The translations under genes and the position numbers were made by a program. DNA of 48,549 bases from Pseudonocardiales bacterium. GTDB lineage: Bacteria; Actinomycetota; Actinomycetes; Mycobacteriales; Pseudonocardiaceae. Positions within the stretch are counted from its first letter, which is position 1. Every line of letters starts with the position of its first letter. The stretch spans positions 1 to 48,549 of the forward strand of contig JAFAPC010000179.1 in NCBI GenBank assembly GCA_019247305.1, written 5' to 3'. Below the pieces are notes generated by a model. That model saw only the letters and a list, made by a program, of their open reading frames with translations. It ran no database searches and had not been told where the DNA came from. Shown one piece after another: positions 9,099-17,144 of this stretch.

Positions 9099-9120
9099 CT
9101 GGTGTGAGCGATCACACCAG
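9099..9120. promoter_or_regulatory. Operator-like inverted repeat between fadE5 and catalase
   Basis: CTGGTGTGA (9099-9107) and TCACACCAG (9112-9120) form a perfect 9-bp inverted repeat with a 4-nt spacer in the 197-bp divergent region. It resembles a CRP-type site (TGTGA/TCACA), but CRP sites have a 6-nt spacer, so another dimeric regulator is more likely. Confidence 0.5.
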
Positions 9121-9218
9121 CGCACTCGGTGGACGCCAGGTCGAGTAGATCCCTCGCCCCGGGGAATACCTCAGAGCAGAGCCGACCTGACCGGCGCTCC
9201 AGGCGAGAGGGATGGATC

Positions 9219-11315
9219 ATGGATGACAAGCAACGGCAGATGGACGGGGTACGGGTGAACCTGGCCGGGACCGTGCTGACCACGCAGCAAGGCGTGCGGG
9301 TCGACCACACCGATGACTCGTTGACCATCGGCGAGCGCGGTCCGACCCTGTTGGAGGACTTCCAGGCCCGAGAGAAGATTACCCATTTCGACCATGAGCG
9401 GATCCCCGAACGGGTCGTGCATGCCCGGGGCTCTGGTGCGTACGGCACGTTCACGCCGTACAACGACTGGCTGGCTGAGTACACCGTGGCGGAGTTTCTC
9501 ACGGATCCTGCGGTGAGCACGCCGGTGTTCGTGCGGTTCTCCACGGTCGCTGGCTCGCGGGGCAGTGCCGACACCGTCCGCGACGTGCGCGGCTTCGCGA
9601 CGAAGTTTTACACGCGGGCCGGCAACTATGACTTGGTCGGTAACAACATTCCGGTGTTTTTCATCCACGACGGCATTAAGTTCCCTGACTTCGTGCATGC
9701 GGTGAAGCCCGAGCCGCACAACGAGATCCCGCAGGCGGCCTCGGCGCACGACACCCTGTGGGACTTCGTCTCGCTGCAACCGGAGACCATGCACATGATG
9801 ATGTGGCTGATGTCCGACCGAGCGCTGCCCCGCAGCTTCCGGATGATGCAGGGCTTCGGGGTGCACACGTTCCGGCTGGTCAACGCCGCCGGGCAGGGCA
9901 CGTTCGTGAAGTTCCACTGGAAGCCAGCTCTCGGGGTGCACTCCCTGGAGTGGGACGAGGCCCAGAAGATCGCCGGTAAGGACCCCGACTTCAACCGTCG
10001 TGACCTGTGGGAGGCCATCGAGACGGGCGAATTCCCGGAATACGAGCTCGGGGTGCAGCTGGTGGCCGAGGCCGACGAGCACAGTTTCGATGTCGACCTG
10101 CTGGACGCCACGAAGATTATTCCTGAGGAGCAGGTTCCGGTCCGGCCGGTCGGCAGGATGATCCTCAACCGTAACACGGACAATTTCTTCGCCGAGACCG
10201 AGCAGGTGGCGTTCCACACCGCCAACATCGTCCCCGGTATCGACTTCACCAACGACCCGCTGCTGCAGATGCGCAACTTCTCCTATCTGGATACTCAGCT
10301 GATCCGGCTGGGGGGGCCGAACTTCGCGCAGATTCCGGTGAATCGGCCGATCGCCGAGGTGAGCACCAACCAGCGGGATGGTTATCACCAGTCCCGGGTG
10401 CATCAGGGCCGCACCGCTTACGTCAAAAACAGTCTCAGCGGCGGCTGCCCGGCGATCGCCGACGAGCGGGTGTTCCGGCACTACCAGGAAAGGGTCGAAG
10501 GCCACAAGATCCGCAAGCGGGCGAGGAGTTTCCAGGACTACTACAGCCAGGCAACGCTGTTCTGGAACTCGATGTCGGACTGGGAGCGCGAACACATCGT
10601 GGCGGCGTTCCGCTTCGAGCTGGGCAAGGTCGACCACATGCATATCCGCCAGGCCGTGGTCGAGCACCTCACCCGGGTTGACCACCGGCTGGCCGTCCAG
10701 GTTGCCGAGGGCGTCGGAGTCAAGCCGCCGACGGAGGAGGCCCACCCGAACCACGGGCGCAGCTCGCCAGCCTTGAGCCAAGCCAACAACGCCACGGGCT
10801 CCATCCGGTCCCGGAAGGTCGCCGTGCTCGTCGCCGACGGCGTCGAGGCTGGCCCGGTCACCGCGCTCGTTGCGGAGCTCCGCAAGCGGGGGGCGGTTCC
10901 GGAACTGCTGGCCGCGACCAACGGCGCGGTCCGCACCGTGGCGGGTGGGGAGCTGACAGTCGACCGGGCGATGAACACCATGGCCTCGGTGCTCTACGAC
11001 GCGGTCGTCGTCCCCGGTGGCGACGCCGCCGCCGCCACGTTGAGCGGCGACGGCTATGCGATGCACTTCATTGCGGAGGCCATCAAGCACGCCAAACCGG
11101 TCGCCGCGATAGGCGCCGGCGTCGGATTGGTCGGCCTGGCTACCGCCAATGTCCTGACGCTGACCAGCACCGACGGCGCCACCGCCAACGAGCATGGGGT
11201 GCTGGGCGCCCCGTCAGCCACCACCGAGCTTCCGGAGGGATTCATCGACTCGTTCTGCGACTCACTCGCCGCCCACCGGGTCTGGACCCGCCCCACCGCC
11301 GCCATCCCCGCGTAG
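9219..11315 (+). CDS. katE: Large-subunit (HPII-type) catalase with DJ-1-like C-terminal domain
   Basis: 698-aa heme catalase (2 H2O2 to 2 H2O + O2) of the large clade. Visible landmarks are the distal His in VVHARGSGAYG (about residue 68), Asn in GNNIPVFFIHD (about 141), and the proximal Tyr in FSYLDTQLIRLGG (about 355). After a linker rich in small residues, residues from about 531 form a class I amidotransferase/DJ-1-like domain (VAVLVADGVEAGP, VVVPGGDAAAA, AIGAGVGLVG), typical of HPII; the nucleophilic elbow has Ala-Gly where active family members have Cys. ATG 9219 is chosen because of AGAGGGA upstream and the conserved MDDK start; the frame extends to 9129. Likely oxidative-stress defence. 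Confidence 0.95.
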   Translation: MDDKQRQMDGVRVNLAGTVLTTQQGVRVDHTDDSLTIGERGPTLLEDFQAREKITHFDHERIPERVVHARGSGAYGTFTPYNDWLAEYTVAEFLTDPAVSTPVFVRFSTVAGSRGSADTVRDVRGFATKFYTRAGNYDLVGNNIPVFFIHDGIKFPDFVHAVKPEPHNEIPQAASAHDTLWDFVSLQPETMHMMMWLMSDRALPRSFRMMQGFGVHTFRLVNAAGQGTFVKFHWKPALGVHSLEWDEAQKIAGKDPDFNRRDLWEAIETGEFPEYELGVQLVAEADEHSFDVDLLDATKIIPEEQVPVRPVGRMILNRNTDNFFAETEQVAFHTANIVPGIDFTNDPLLQMRNFSYLDTQLIRLGGPNFAQIPVNRPIAEVSTNQRDGYHQSRVHQGRTAYVKNSLSGGCPAIADERVFRHYQERVEGHKIRKRARSFQDYYSQATLFWNSMSDWEREHIVAAFRFELGKVDHMHIRQAVVEHLTRVDHRLAVQVAEGVGVKPPTEEAHPNHGRSSPALSQANNATGSIRSRKVAVLVADGVEAGPVTALVAELRKRGAVPELLAATNGAVRTVAGGELTVDRAMNTMASVLYDAVVVPGGDAAAATLSGDGYAMHFIAEAIKHAKPVAAIGAGVGLVGLATANVLTLTSTDGATANEHGVLGAPSATTELPEGFIDSFCDSLAAHRVWTRPTAAIPA

Positions 11316-11449
11316 GGCCGCACCGGCCCTTGCGGTGCAGTTTGGCGGCAGTACGTGTCACCGTATGTCGCTGACCGCACCCAACGTCAGCGCTGCGGGC
11401 GAAGAAGTTGGCCAGCGTCGCGCCTGCCGAGAGGGCGGCGGGTGGTTGG

Positions 11450-12307
11450 TCAGGGGAGGTCTCGGTACTGGTCTGCGATCTGTCGTAGCTCACCGCGAGC
11501 CGCGTCCCCGAAGACAGCAAGACGCTCCAGGGCCGCCAGCATCGCGACATAGCGCGCGACATCCGCCGGATCGTTGTAGTATGCAGACCCGCCGATGACC
11601 CCGACCACGGCGGTGTGCTCGTCGTAGAGGTCGAATCCGCAGGGTGGGAAGACCGTGGCCTCGACTCCCCAGGGGATCACACCAACCCGGAGGTGAGGGC
11701 GCCAGCTCAGCTCGGTGATGTGCTCAATTTGCCGCACCATGACCTCGGGACTGCCTACGCGCCAACCCAAGACACCCGTGGTGAGCACGAAGGTGAACTG
11801 GTGGCCTGGTTCCTCGAGGATCTCAGCGCGCGCTAGCCGTGCGGCAACGCGAGCGTCAACCTCGGGCTGCGGCAGGGTGCCGGAGGTGAACACCGCCCGG
11901 ATGTATTCCTCGGTTTGCAGCAGGCCCGGGATCACCAGCGGGTGGAACACTGAGATGTGCGTGGAGCGCGCCTCGTTGCGGCGTACTCGTTGTTCGTGGG
12001 CTGCCGCGGAGCGGCTGAGGGATACCCGCGCCGGTGCCAGTGCCCGGTGTTGCTCGTGGAGATCTTGTGCCATCGCGACGAGCTGACGTCGGAGCGCGGC
12101 AGAGGCACCCAGCGCGCGGGCGTAGCGGTCGGCGTCCTGCGGAGAGGGGACGAACCGACCTGCCTCCATCCGAGAGACCTTGGCCTGCGAGAAGCCCGCG
12201 AGCCGTCCTGCTTCGACACCGGAGCTCACCCCAGCGTCGTCGCGGATTTTCCGCAGCAGCTTGGCGATCTCGCTGTGCGCGACCGGTTGTGACCTCCCTC
12301 GGGGCAC
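11450..12307 (-). CDS. XRE-family regulator with DUF5753 (Scr1 type)
   Basis: 285 aa. Residues about 12-65 form an XRE helix-turn-helix (AGRLAGFSQAKVSRMEAGR). The remainder is DUF5753, recognised by FHPLVIPGLLQTEEYIRAVF and the VIPWG...PPCGFDLYD segment, as in the Scr1 family of morphology and antibiotic regulators. It is transcribed 4 bp after the DUF6879 gene, the usual pairing for this family, where the partner is thought to act as modulator or anti-regulator. GTG 12307 is used, but no strong ribosome site precedes it. Targets are unknown. Confidence 0.88.
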   Translation of the reverse strand: MPRGRSQPVAHSEIAKLLRKIRDDAGVSSGVEAGRLAGFSQAKVSRMEAGRFVPSPQDADRYARALGASAALRRQLVAMAQDLHEQHRALAPARVSLSRSAAAHEQRVRRNEARSTHISVFHPLVIPGLLQTEEYIRAVFTSGTLPQPEVDARVAARLARAEILEEPGHQFTFVLTTGVLGWRVGSPEVMVRQIEHITELSWRPHLRVGVIPWGVEATVFPPCGFDLYDEHTAVVGVIGGSAYYNDPADVARYVAMLAALERLAVFGDAARGELRQIADQYRDLP

Positions 12308-12311
12308 GTGC

Positions 12312-13055
12312 TCAGGCCACCGGCGTGTCGCGGTGGTAGCGCGGGTGCGCCTCCCACCAGGTGCTGAAGTCCGTCGCCTGGTTCCACAGCAGCTCGGCGA
12401 TGGCCAGAAACGGCGCTGCGCTGGCCGAGTCGCCTATCACCTCGGCATCGACGAACCGACCTGTCTCGTCGTAGCGGGAGCGAACGACATGACTTTCGTC
12501 GAGGACGAAGAAATCCCCAACGTGGGCGAGTGCTGGGGTCAGCTCGGCGATGCAAACCTGCTCACCCGCTGCACTGTTCGGCACATAACCCCATTCGCAC
12601 TCGTAACGGATGTAATCCGACAATGGCTGGGTGACGGCGTGGATACGGCGCCAGGCTCGGCCTGAGGCCACATCGGCCCGGATCCGGTCCAGCCACGGCC
12701 GCTTCGCCTCGGCGCTCGGTGTGGGCTCGCCTCGCAAGTACCGACTGAGGTCGTCGGCGTCGGAGACCGCATTGTAGAAAGAGAGCGTCTCCAGCCGGAA
12801 CAGGTCCCGGGTGTGATGCTGGGCCACGAACTCACCCAGCTGCTCAAGGGTGAGCACGTCGCGGACTCCCGCACCCCGCACCAGCGACGGGGGCACGATC
12901 ACAGCGCTCTCGTGGTCAGGCAGGTTCAGCTCCGCGAGGACCGCAGCGTCCGGTTTGTCGCCTCGCACAATCACCCTTCCATCATCCAGTGGCCCGCGGA
13001 TCTCGGGGCAGTCCAACGTGTTCGGACAAAGACCGTCACGCAGCACGGCGATCAT
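12312..13055 (-). CDS. DUF6879 family protein with N-terminal extension
   Basis: 247 aa. Residues from about 70 match the DUF6879 family (LEQLGEFVAQHHTRDLFRLE, RYLRGEPTPSAEAKRPWLD, GRAWRRIHAV, YIRYECEWGYVPN, ESHVVRSRYDETGRFVDAEV), whose genes commonly sit beside XRE/DUF5753 regulators. The first 70 residues (CPNTLDCPEIRGPLDDGRVI, then VRGDKPD) look like a separate small actinobacterial protein family that normally stands alone, so this appears to be a fusion. It is the first gene of a two-gene unit with the XRE regulator. A role as modulator of that regulator is inferred from context. Confidence 0.8.
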   Translation of the reverse strand: MIAVLRDGLCPNTLDCPEIRGPLDDGRVIVRGDKPDAAVLAELNLPDHESAVIVPPSLVRGAGVRDVLTLEQLGEFVAQHHTRDLFRLETLSFYNAVSDADDLSRYLRGEPTPSAEAKRPWLDRIRADVASGRAWRRIHAVTQPLSDYIRYECEWGYVPNSAAGEQVCIAELTPALAHVGDFFVLDESHVVRSRYDETGRFVDAEVIGDSASAAPFLAIAELLWNQATDFSTWWEAHPRYHRDTPVA

Positions 13056-13278
13056 GGGTTTCTCCTCCCATCCGGGGCTTTCCCGGTCAAGAGCGAGTGT
13101 CCCTGGTCCGCACAGGATTAGTCAAGTCTGGACCTTGCATGATACTAACCTCGTGTGTGCATAATAACGTGGGTCGTCGGCCAGCCTGACGGGTTGGTCG
13201 TCCTGGTCGACGGTGGTGTCTCGACGCAGGCACCTGACCGGGACACCCCGGGGCCAGGCGAGGAGAAGAAGGGACACC

Positions 13279-14091
13279 GTGGTACAGCTACCCGATGACG
13301 TGATCGCCCAGGTCGAACGTCGGCTGGACGTCCGACTGGACCGCTCATCGGCAAGGACCGGGGCGTGGGCGACCTCGGCCGGGCACCGTACCGACCGGGG
13401 CACCTGGGTGCGCGTGGATTCCCGGCCGCCGTCAGTGATCCAGCCGCAGTCCTGGGTCGGTGCGGAGGCCGCCTCGGTAATACCCGGAGTCCCCAAACCC
13501 GCCTGGTTCCAGTCAGTCACCTGGGCCGATACCAGCCGCGAGCGGGTCTGGCGCGCCGAGGAGATGGAGCTAATCACCGATCCCGTGGTGGCCGTGACCG
13601 GCACCATGCTCACCGCCCCACCTGAGCTGTCGGACACGTGGTGGGCTGAGTTGCGGGCTGCCTTGGCGGCGCTGGCAGGCTTCCGGACATTCCGGGTGTC
13701 TGGCCGGCAGGAGCTGATCACCCGGCGGGTCAGCCAGGTGCTCGGCGGCGCGGTAGACACCACCATCACCCAATGGGCCACCTCCCACGGCGACCTGCAC
13801 TGGGGCAACATCACCGCCCCGAGGCTGTTCCTGCTGGACTGGGCCGACTGGGGGTTGGCGCCCCGGGGCAACGACGCGGCCTGCCTGTGGGGCAGCGCCC
13901 TGGCCGTCCCCGACACCGCTGACCGAGTGCACGCCGAGTTCCGCGACGACCTCAACTGCCGCTCCGGGAAGATCGCGCGGCTGTGGGTCTGCAGCAACAT
14001 CCTGCGCATGGCCGACCAGCGCGCCGACGCCCGCGACCTCGCCGAACCGGCCAGGGCCGCAGCCGATCAGCTCGTCAAAGACCTGCGATAG
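13279..14091 (+). CDS. APH-fold phosphotransferase-like protein
   Basis: 270 aa. The C-lobe carries the aminoglycoside-phosphotransferase catalytic loop SHGDLHWGN (about residues 172-180) and metal-binding LLDWADWG (about 187-194). No clear ATP-anchoring Lys or P-loop is evident in the N-terminal half, so kinase activity is uncertain. GTG 13279 is preceded by AGGAG and AAGGG; the frame is open to 13213. A 36-aa peptide gene follows after 20 bp and a JmjC oxygenase after that. APH-fold proteins act in class V lanthipeptide and thioamitide systems, so a peptide-modifying role is a reasonable inference. A small-molecule kinase is the alternative. Confidence 0.75.
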   Translation: MVQLPDDVIAQVERRLDVRLDRSSARTGAWATSAGHRTDRGTWVRVDSRPPSVIQPQSWVGAEAASVIPGVPKPAWFQSVTWADTSRERVWRAEEMELITDPVVAVTGTMLTAPPELSDTWWAELRAALAALAGFRTFRVSGRQELITRRVSQVLGGAVDTTITQWATSHGDLHWGNITAPRLFLLDWADWGLAPRGNDAACLWGSALAVPDTADRVHAEFRDDLNCRSGKIARLWVCSNILRMADQRADARDLAEPARAAADQLVKDLR

Positions 14092-14111
14092 CCAAGGAGA
14101 GGAGGTGACAG

Positions 14112-14222
14112 ATGGGCGAGCACACGGAACTGGACATCACCGTCGAGGAGCTGACGACCGTCCGCAACCGCAACGCCGTCGACGGCCCGACCGGTGACTC
14201 CGGCGAGAATAGGGACGGCTGA
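14112..14222 (+). CDS. 36-aa peptide, candidate RiPP precursor
   Basis: Short ORF with a strong ribosome site (AGGAGGTGACAG before ATG 14112). The acidic first half (MGEHTELDITVEELTT) resembles a recognition leader, and the second half (VRNRNAVDGPTGDSGENRDG) is polar and rich in Arg, Asn, Asp and Gly, with no Cys. It lies 20 bp after the APH-fold gene and is separated from the JmjC gene by a 13-bp-stem hairpin, as in many RiPP operons where the precursor must be made in excess. JmjC enzymes hydroxylate Asn, Asp, His or Arg, and several of these residues are present in the tail. Assignment is by context, not homology. Confidence 0.5.
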   Translation: MGEHTELDITVEELTTVRNRNAVDGPTGDSGENRDG

Positions 14223-14253
14223 GCCGCCCGGCGCCGATGAGGTTGGGATCAAC

Positions 14254-14291
14254 GCCGGGGCGGGCCTTCGCCACCACGGGCCCGCCCCGGC
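14254..14291 (+). promoter_or_regulatory. Intercistronic hairpin between peptide and JmjC genes
   Basis: Perfect 13-bp GC-rich stem, GCCGGGGCGGGCC (14254-14266) with GGCCCGCCCCGGC (14279-14291), and a 12-nt loop. It lies 31 bp after the peptide stop. With no U-tract it probably acts as a partial terminator or mRNA stabiliser, enriching the upstream peptide message over the enzyme. Confidence 0.65.
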
Positions 14292-14325
14292 CACGCAGCT
14301 CCGGCCGCGAGGAAGGGGAAAACCC

Positions 14326-15536
14326 ATGGACCACCGGCTTGTCCAGCACATCAAGAAGCCCTCGGCTGGACCGGTCCCCCACCCTTAGGAGCCGAGTTCA
14401 GCTTCGGGTGCCTGCCCGACCGCAGCCTCTGCGACCGGCTGCTCAACCCGCGCAAACTGCTCAGCCTCATCCTGCGCCGCAGCCTCACCTACCCACAGCT
14501 GCGCTGCCTGCAACACGGCAAAGACCTGCACCCCAGCGCCTACCTGACCACTATCACAACAGGCCGGGGCCAGAGCATCGAGGTCGCGGACATGTCCCGG
14601 CTGGGCTGCCTGCTGCGAGAGGGCGCCACCCTGGTCCTCGATGACGTCGGCCCGCTGGATGCCACTCTGGAAGTCGCCTGCCGTGCCCTGAGCTGGTGGG
14701 CAGGGGAGACCACCCGCGTCAACATCTACCTCACCACCCAAGACGCCAGCGGCTGGGGCCTGCACTGGGACTCCCACGACGTGCTCTGCGTCCAGCTCGC
14801 CGGCGAGAAGAGCTGGGAGGTGCGAGGACCCTCCCGTGCCGCGCCCATGGAACGCGACGTGGCCCCGAACCTGCAGCCCAGCCCCGAACTCGTGTGGTCA
14901 GGCACCATGCGCGCAGGCGACGTCACACACATTCCGCGCGGCTGGTGGCACCAGGCCACCAGGACCGGTCAAGGCAACGGGTTCAGCCTGCATGCCACCT
15001 TCGGGCTCACCAAGCGCACCGGCGTCGACTGGCTGGCATGGGTGGCCGACCAGGCCCGCGCCGACGAGCTGTTCCGCCGCGACCTGAACCAGCCCAGCGT
15101 CCCCGACAACCAACACGTTCAGCAGCAGGAACTCGCCGCCGCAGCTGTCCAGCTGGTCCAGACGCGCTGCCCGGCAGACTACCTCACCACCCGCCAGCGC
15201 GAGCGCACCACCGCCAGGCAAGTGGTGACCTTCGGCGTCTTCGGCCCTCCAGACGCCGTAGCTTGCGTGACCGCCTTCCCACCACAGCTGGAAACCTACG
15301 ACGGCAAAGTCGTCATCCTAGCCGCAGGCAAGAAGATCACCGTCCCGGCCGACAGCTTACCCGCACTGCGCCCCTTGCTGAGCGGACAACCAGTCAGCAT
15401 CCACGAGATCACCACAGCGACCGGAACCGACGCCGCCACCCTGGCCGACACGCTGATCGCGCAGGGAATCTGCGCCGAACTCACCCCAGACCTCGCCGAA
15501 GGCTACGCCGGCATGTTCATCCCCAAACCAGCGTGA
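14326..15536 (+). CDS. JmjC/cupin-4 type Fe(II)/2-oxoglutarate oxygenase with apparent frameshift
   Basis: About 400 aa once reframed. The iron ligands are visible as HWDSHD (His and Asp codons at 14763 and 14769) and the distal His in PRGWWHQ. The C-terminal half resembles the winged-helix tail of cupin-4/ROX-type ribosomal oxygenases. The natural start is ATG 14326 behind GAGGAAGGGG (MDHRLVQHIKK...), but that frame stops at 14388, while the conserved continuation (ALGWTGPPPLGAEFSFG) is in another frame from about 14358. One missing base near 14353-14358 would join them. The first in-frame ATG of the long frame is 14592, which would drop about 80 conserved residues. It is a frameshifted gene, a sequencing error or, less likely, recoding. 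Confidence 0.75.
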
Positions 15537-15540
15537 GCAT

Positions 15541-15573
15541 TGCCGTCTAGCGATCAAGAATCGCTAGACGGCA
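15541..15573 (+). terminator. Terminator hairpin after the JmjC gene
   Basis: Perfect 13-bp stem TGCCGTCTAGCGA (15541-15553) with TCGCTAGACGGCA (15561-15573) and a 7-nt loop, 4 bp after the JmjC stop. It marks the end of the APH-peptide-JmjC unit. Confidence 0.7.
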
Positions 15574-15614
15574 GCACGCGGAACGTCGCTCTGGCGCCGG
15601 TACCGTGACCGGCC

Positions 15615-16037
15615 ATGGGACACACGACGCGGGGGCCTGAACCGCAGCGGCGCACTGGCGCACCGGGCTTCTTCGCGACCACGTTGCCCGGGCTCGGCAG
15701 GCTGCTGCGGCAGGAGATCGACGCTCACCCGGATCTGGAACCGCTTGAGGAACTCGGCAACGCGGTAGAGTCCCGCATCCCCGCGAAGGTCTACGACTAC
15801 CTCGCCACCGGCGTTCCCGTGATCACCGTGTGTCCACCCAGCGCTGCACTCTTGCAGCTTCCCGAGGCCCGACGCTTCCACCACGTCCACCATCACGACA
15901 CCACCGGTCTGGCCACGCTGCTCCGCCGGGCCAGGCGAGACCGCGGCGCGCTACGCCCAGGGATGCGCAGAGATGGACCCACTCGTGAGCACGGGGCCAC
16001 TACGCTGCACACCCTGCTCCTGCGTCGTGCGCAGTAA
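15615..16037 (+). pseudogene. Chimeric remnant: methyltransferase N-terminus joined to glycosyltransferase C-terminus
   Basis: 140-aa frame made of two unrelated pieces. Residues about 18-45 (FFATTLPGLGRLLRQEIDAH) look like the start of a THUMP/TRM14-type SAM-dependent methyltransferase. From about residue 53 (SRIPAKVYDYLATGVPVITV) it matches the C-terminal region of family 4 glycosyltransferases. The junction is near 15765-15775. Neither half is complete, so this is probably debris from a recombination or deletion. The methyltransferase piece may once have been the next gene of the APH-peptide-JmjC cluster. Confidence 0.55.
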
Positions 16038-16058
16038 CTCTAATACCCTGTACTTTCT

Positions 16059-16835
16059 GTGACCCCCGATCCGAGCACCTACCGGCCGCTGCTGGCGCCG
16101 CGGGTGCGGCCTGTCGCGCTGGTCCTCCTCATGCTCGTGATCAGCATGATTGTCATGCTCGCGGTGCGCTATGCCGACCAGGACATGCCTGGGCACCTGG
16201 ACCGCAGCCTGGATGCGCTGATCAGAAGCCACCTACGGCCAGATCAGCCCCTCACCCAGGCGCTGGTCAGCCTCGGGAATCCTCCGGAGGCCGCCCTGCT
16301 CGTCGTGGCTGTGGCCGGCGCCGCTGCCGCCGTCCGACGATGGTCGGGCGTGCTGCTCACCATCGGGGGCACCGTGACGGCGGTCATCAGCACTGAGCTG
16401 ATCCTCAAGCCGCTCGTCGGGCGGCTGCGCTATGGGCACCTGTCGTTCCCCAGCGGCCACACCACGGCCGTCGCCGCGGTCGCCTGCGCGGCCGCGATCC
16501 TCCTCGGGGGAGCGCGCTGGCCCCGCCACCTCGCCTTGCGCGTGGCCGCCGGCCTCGTCCCGGTCGCCCTCGCGGGCAGCGTCGCGATCTCGCTGGTCGC
16601 CCAGCACATTCACTACACCACCGACACTGTCGCCGGTTACGGTGTCGCCTTAGCGGCCGTGCTCGCCGTGGCCCTGGTCCTCGATTATGTGGTGCCCCGA
16701 TGTACGGGCGCCTGGAGTACACTGGCCCGCAGTCCCCGGGCAGGGGGTGGGAACCGGCTGGCCGCCGGGAGCGGGGCAGTGCACGGGAACGCTCAACCGG
16801 CGGCCAGCCGGCATATTAGGCGGCCCGGTTCCTAG
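16059..16835 (+). CDS. PAP2-family membrane phosphatase
   Basis: 258 aa with about five membrane helices: an N-terminal one at about 17-37, then 75-95, 103-125 and two in the second half. The lipid-phosphatase signatures are present but slightly relaxed: KPLVGRLR (motif 1, lacking the usual RP), SFPSGHT (motif 2) and a final H-I-H-Y-T-T-D-T motif 3 where the usual Arg is replaced (SLVAQH). It likely dephosphorylates a lipid phosphate such as phosphatidic acid or a polyprenyl pyrophosphate on the outer membrane face. GTG 16059 lies just after TAATAC (16041-16046), which may be a -10 box of a near-leaderless message. The polar 40-residue tail is not conserved. Confidence 0.85.
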   Translation: MTPDPSTYRPLLAPRVRPVALVLLMLVISMIVMLAVRYADQDMPGHLDRSLDALIRSHLRPDQPLTQALVSLGNPPEAALLVVAVAGAAAAVRRWSGVLLTIGGTVTAVISTELILKPLVGRLRYGHLSFPSGHTTAVAAVACAAAILLGGARWPRHLALRVAAGLVPVALAGSVAISLVAQHIHYTTDTVAGYGVALAAVLAVALVLDYVVPRCTGAWSTLARSPRAGGGNRLAAGSGAVHGNAQPAASRHIRRPGS

Positions 16836-17033
16836 GCCGCCCGAGGTCATCTGGTCAAGGACGGCGGCCCCAGGTCGGATGGGGGGAATGGGCCGGCCGA
16901 GGGCCGCCGTCAATCGGTGGGTTGGCACAGCGCCAGGGCGCTGTGGCTGGCGGAGCGCCAAGGCACCAGTCCCAGGCGCTCCACCAGGGGCTAAAGTCAG
17001 TAGCTGCAGACTGACGTTGCCCGCTACGAATAT
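16836..17033. other. Non-coding gap with clustered hairpins
   Basis: About 310 bp separate the phosphatase stop from the XRE start. A GGCGGCC/GGCCGCC hairpin (16819-16841) overlaps the phosphatase stop and may terminate it. Two further stems follow: CAGCGCC/GGCGCTG (16928-16943, 2-nt loop) and GGAGCGCC/GGCGCTCC (16952-16982, 15-nt loop). No gene is seen. The operator at 17034 ends the gap. Confidence 0.45.
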
Positions 17034-17054
17034 TGCCACGCATAATGCGTGGCA
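17034..17054. promoter_or_regulatory. 21-bp palindromic operator over a -10 box, first XRE cassette
   Basis: TGCCACGCAT (17034-17043), one central A, then ATGCGTGGCA (17045-17054) form a perfect palindrome. The -10-like CATAAT (17041-17046) is inside it, so a bound dimer would block RNA polymerase. The core GCATAATGC recurs at 18358-18366 before the second XRE gene. Autorepression by the XRE protein is inferred. Confidence 0.6.
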
Positions 17055-17144
17055 TGTAGTCCACTGATCGGGTGATTGCTCGCGCCGCCCGAGATGGGGC
17101 CCGCTGGCAGCGCCCGTCCTCAGCTGATCTCAGGGGAGGCTGCC

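Noticed and set aside
9099..9120. CRP/Rv3676-type binding site
   Set aside because: The half sites TGTGA and TCACA are present, but the spacer is 4 instead of 6, so a standard CRP site is not claimed.
9171..11195. 674-aa minus-strand open frame
   Set aside because: Antisense to the catalase gene; no family-like sequence, produced by high-GC codon bias.
14237..14644. 135-aa frame over the peptide-JmjC junction
   Set aside because: Pro/Gln/His-rich third-frame artefact overlapping the hairpin and the oxygenase start.
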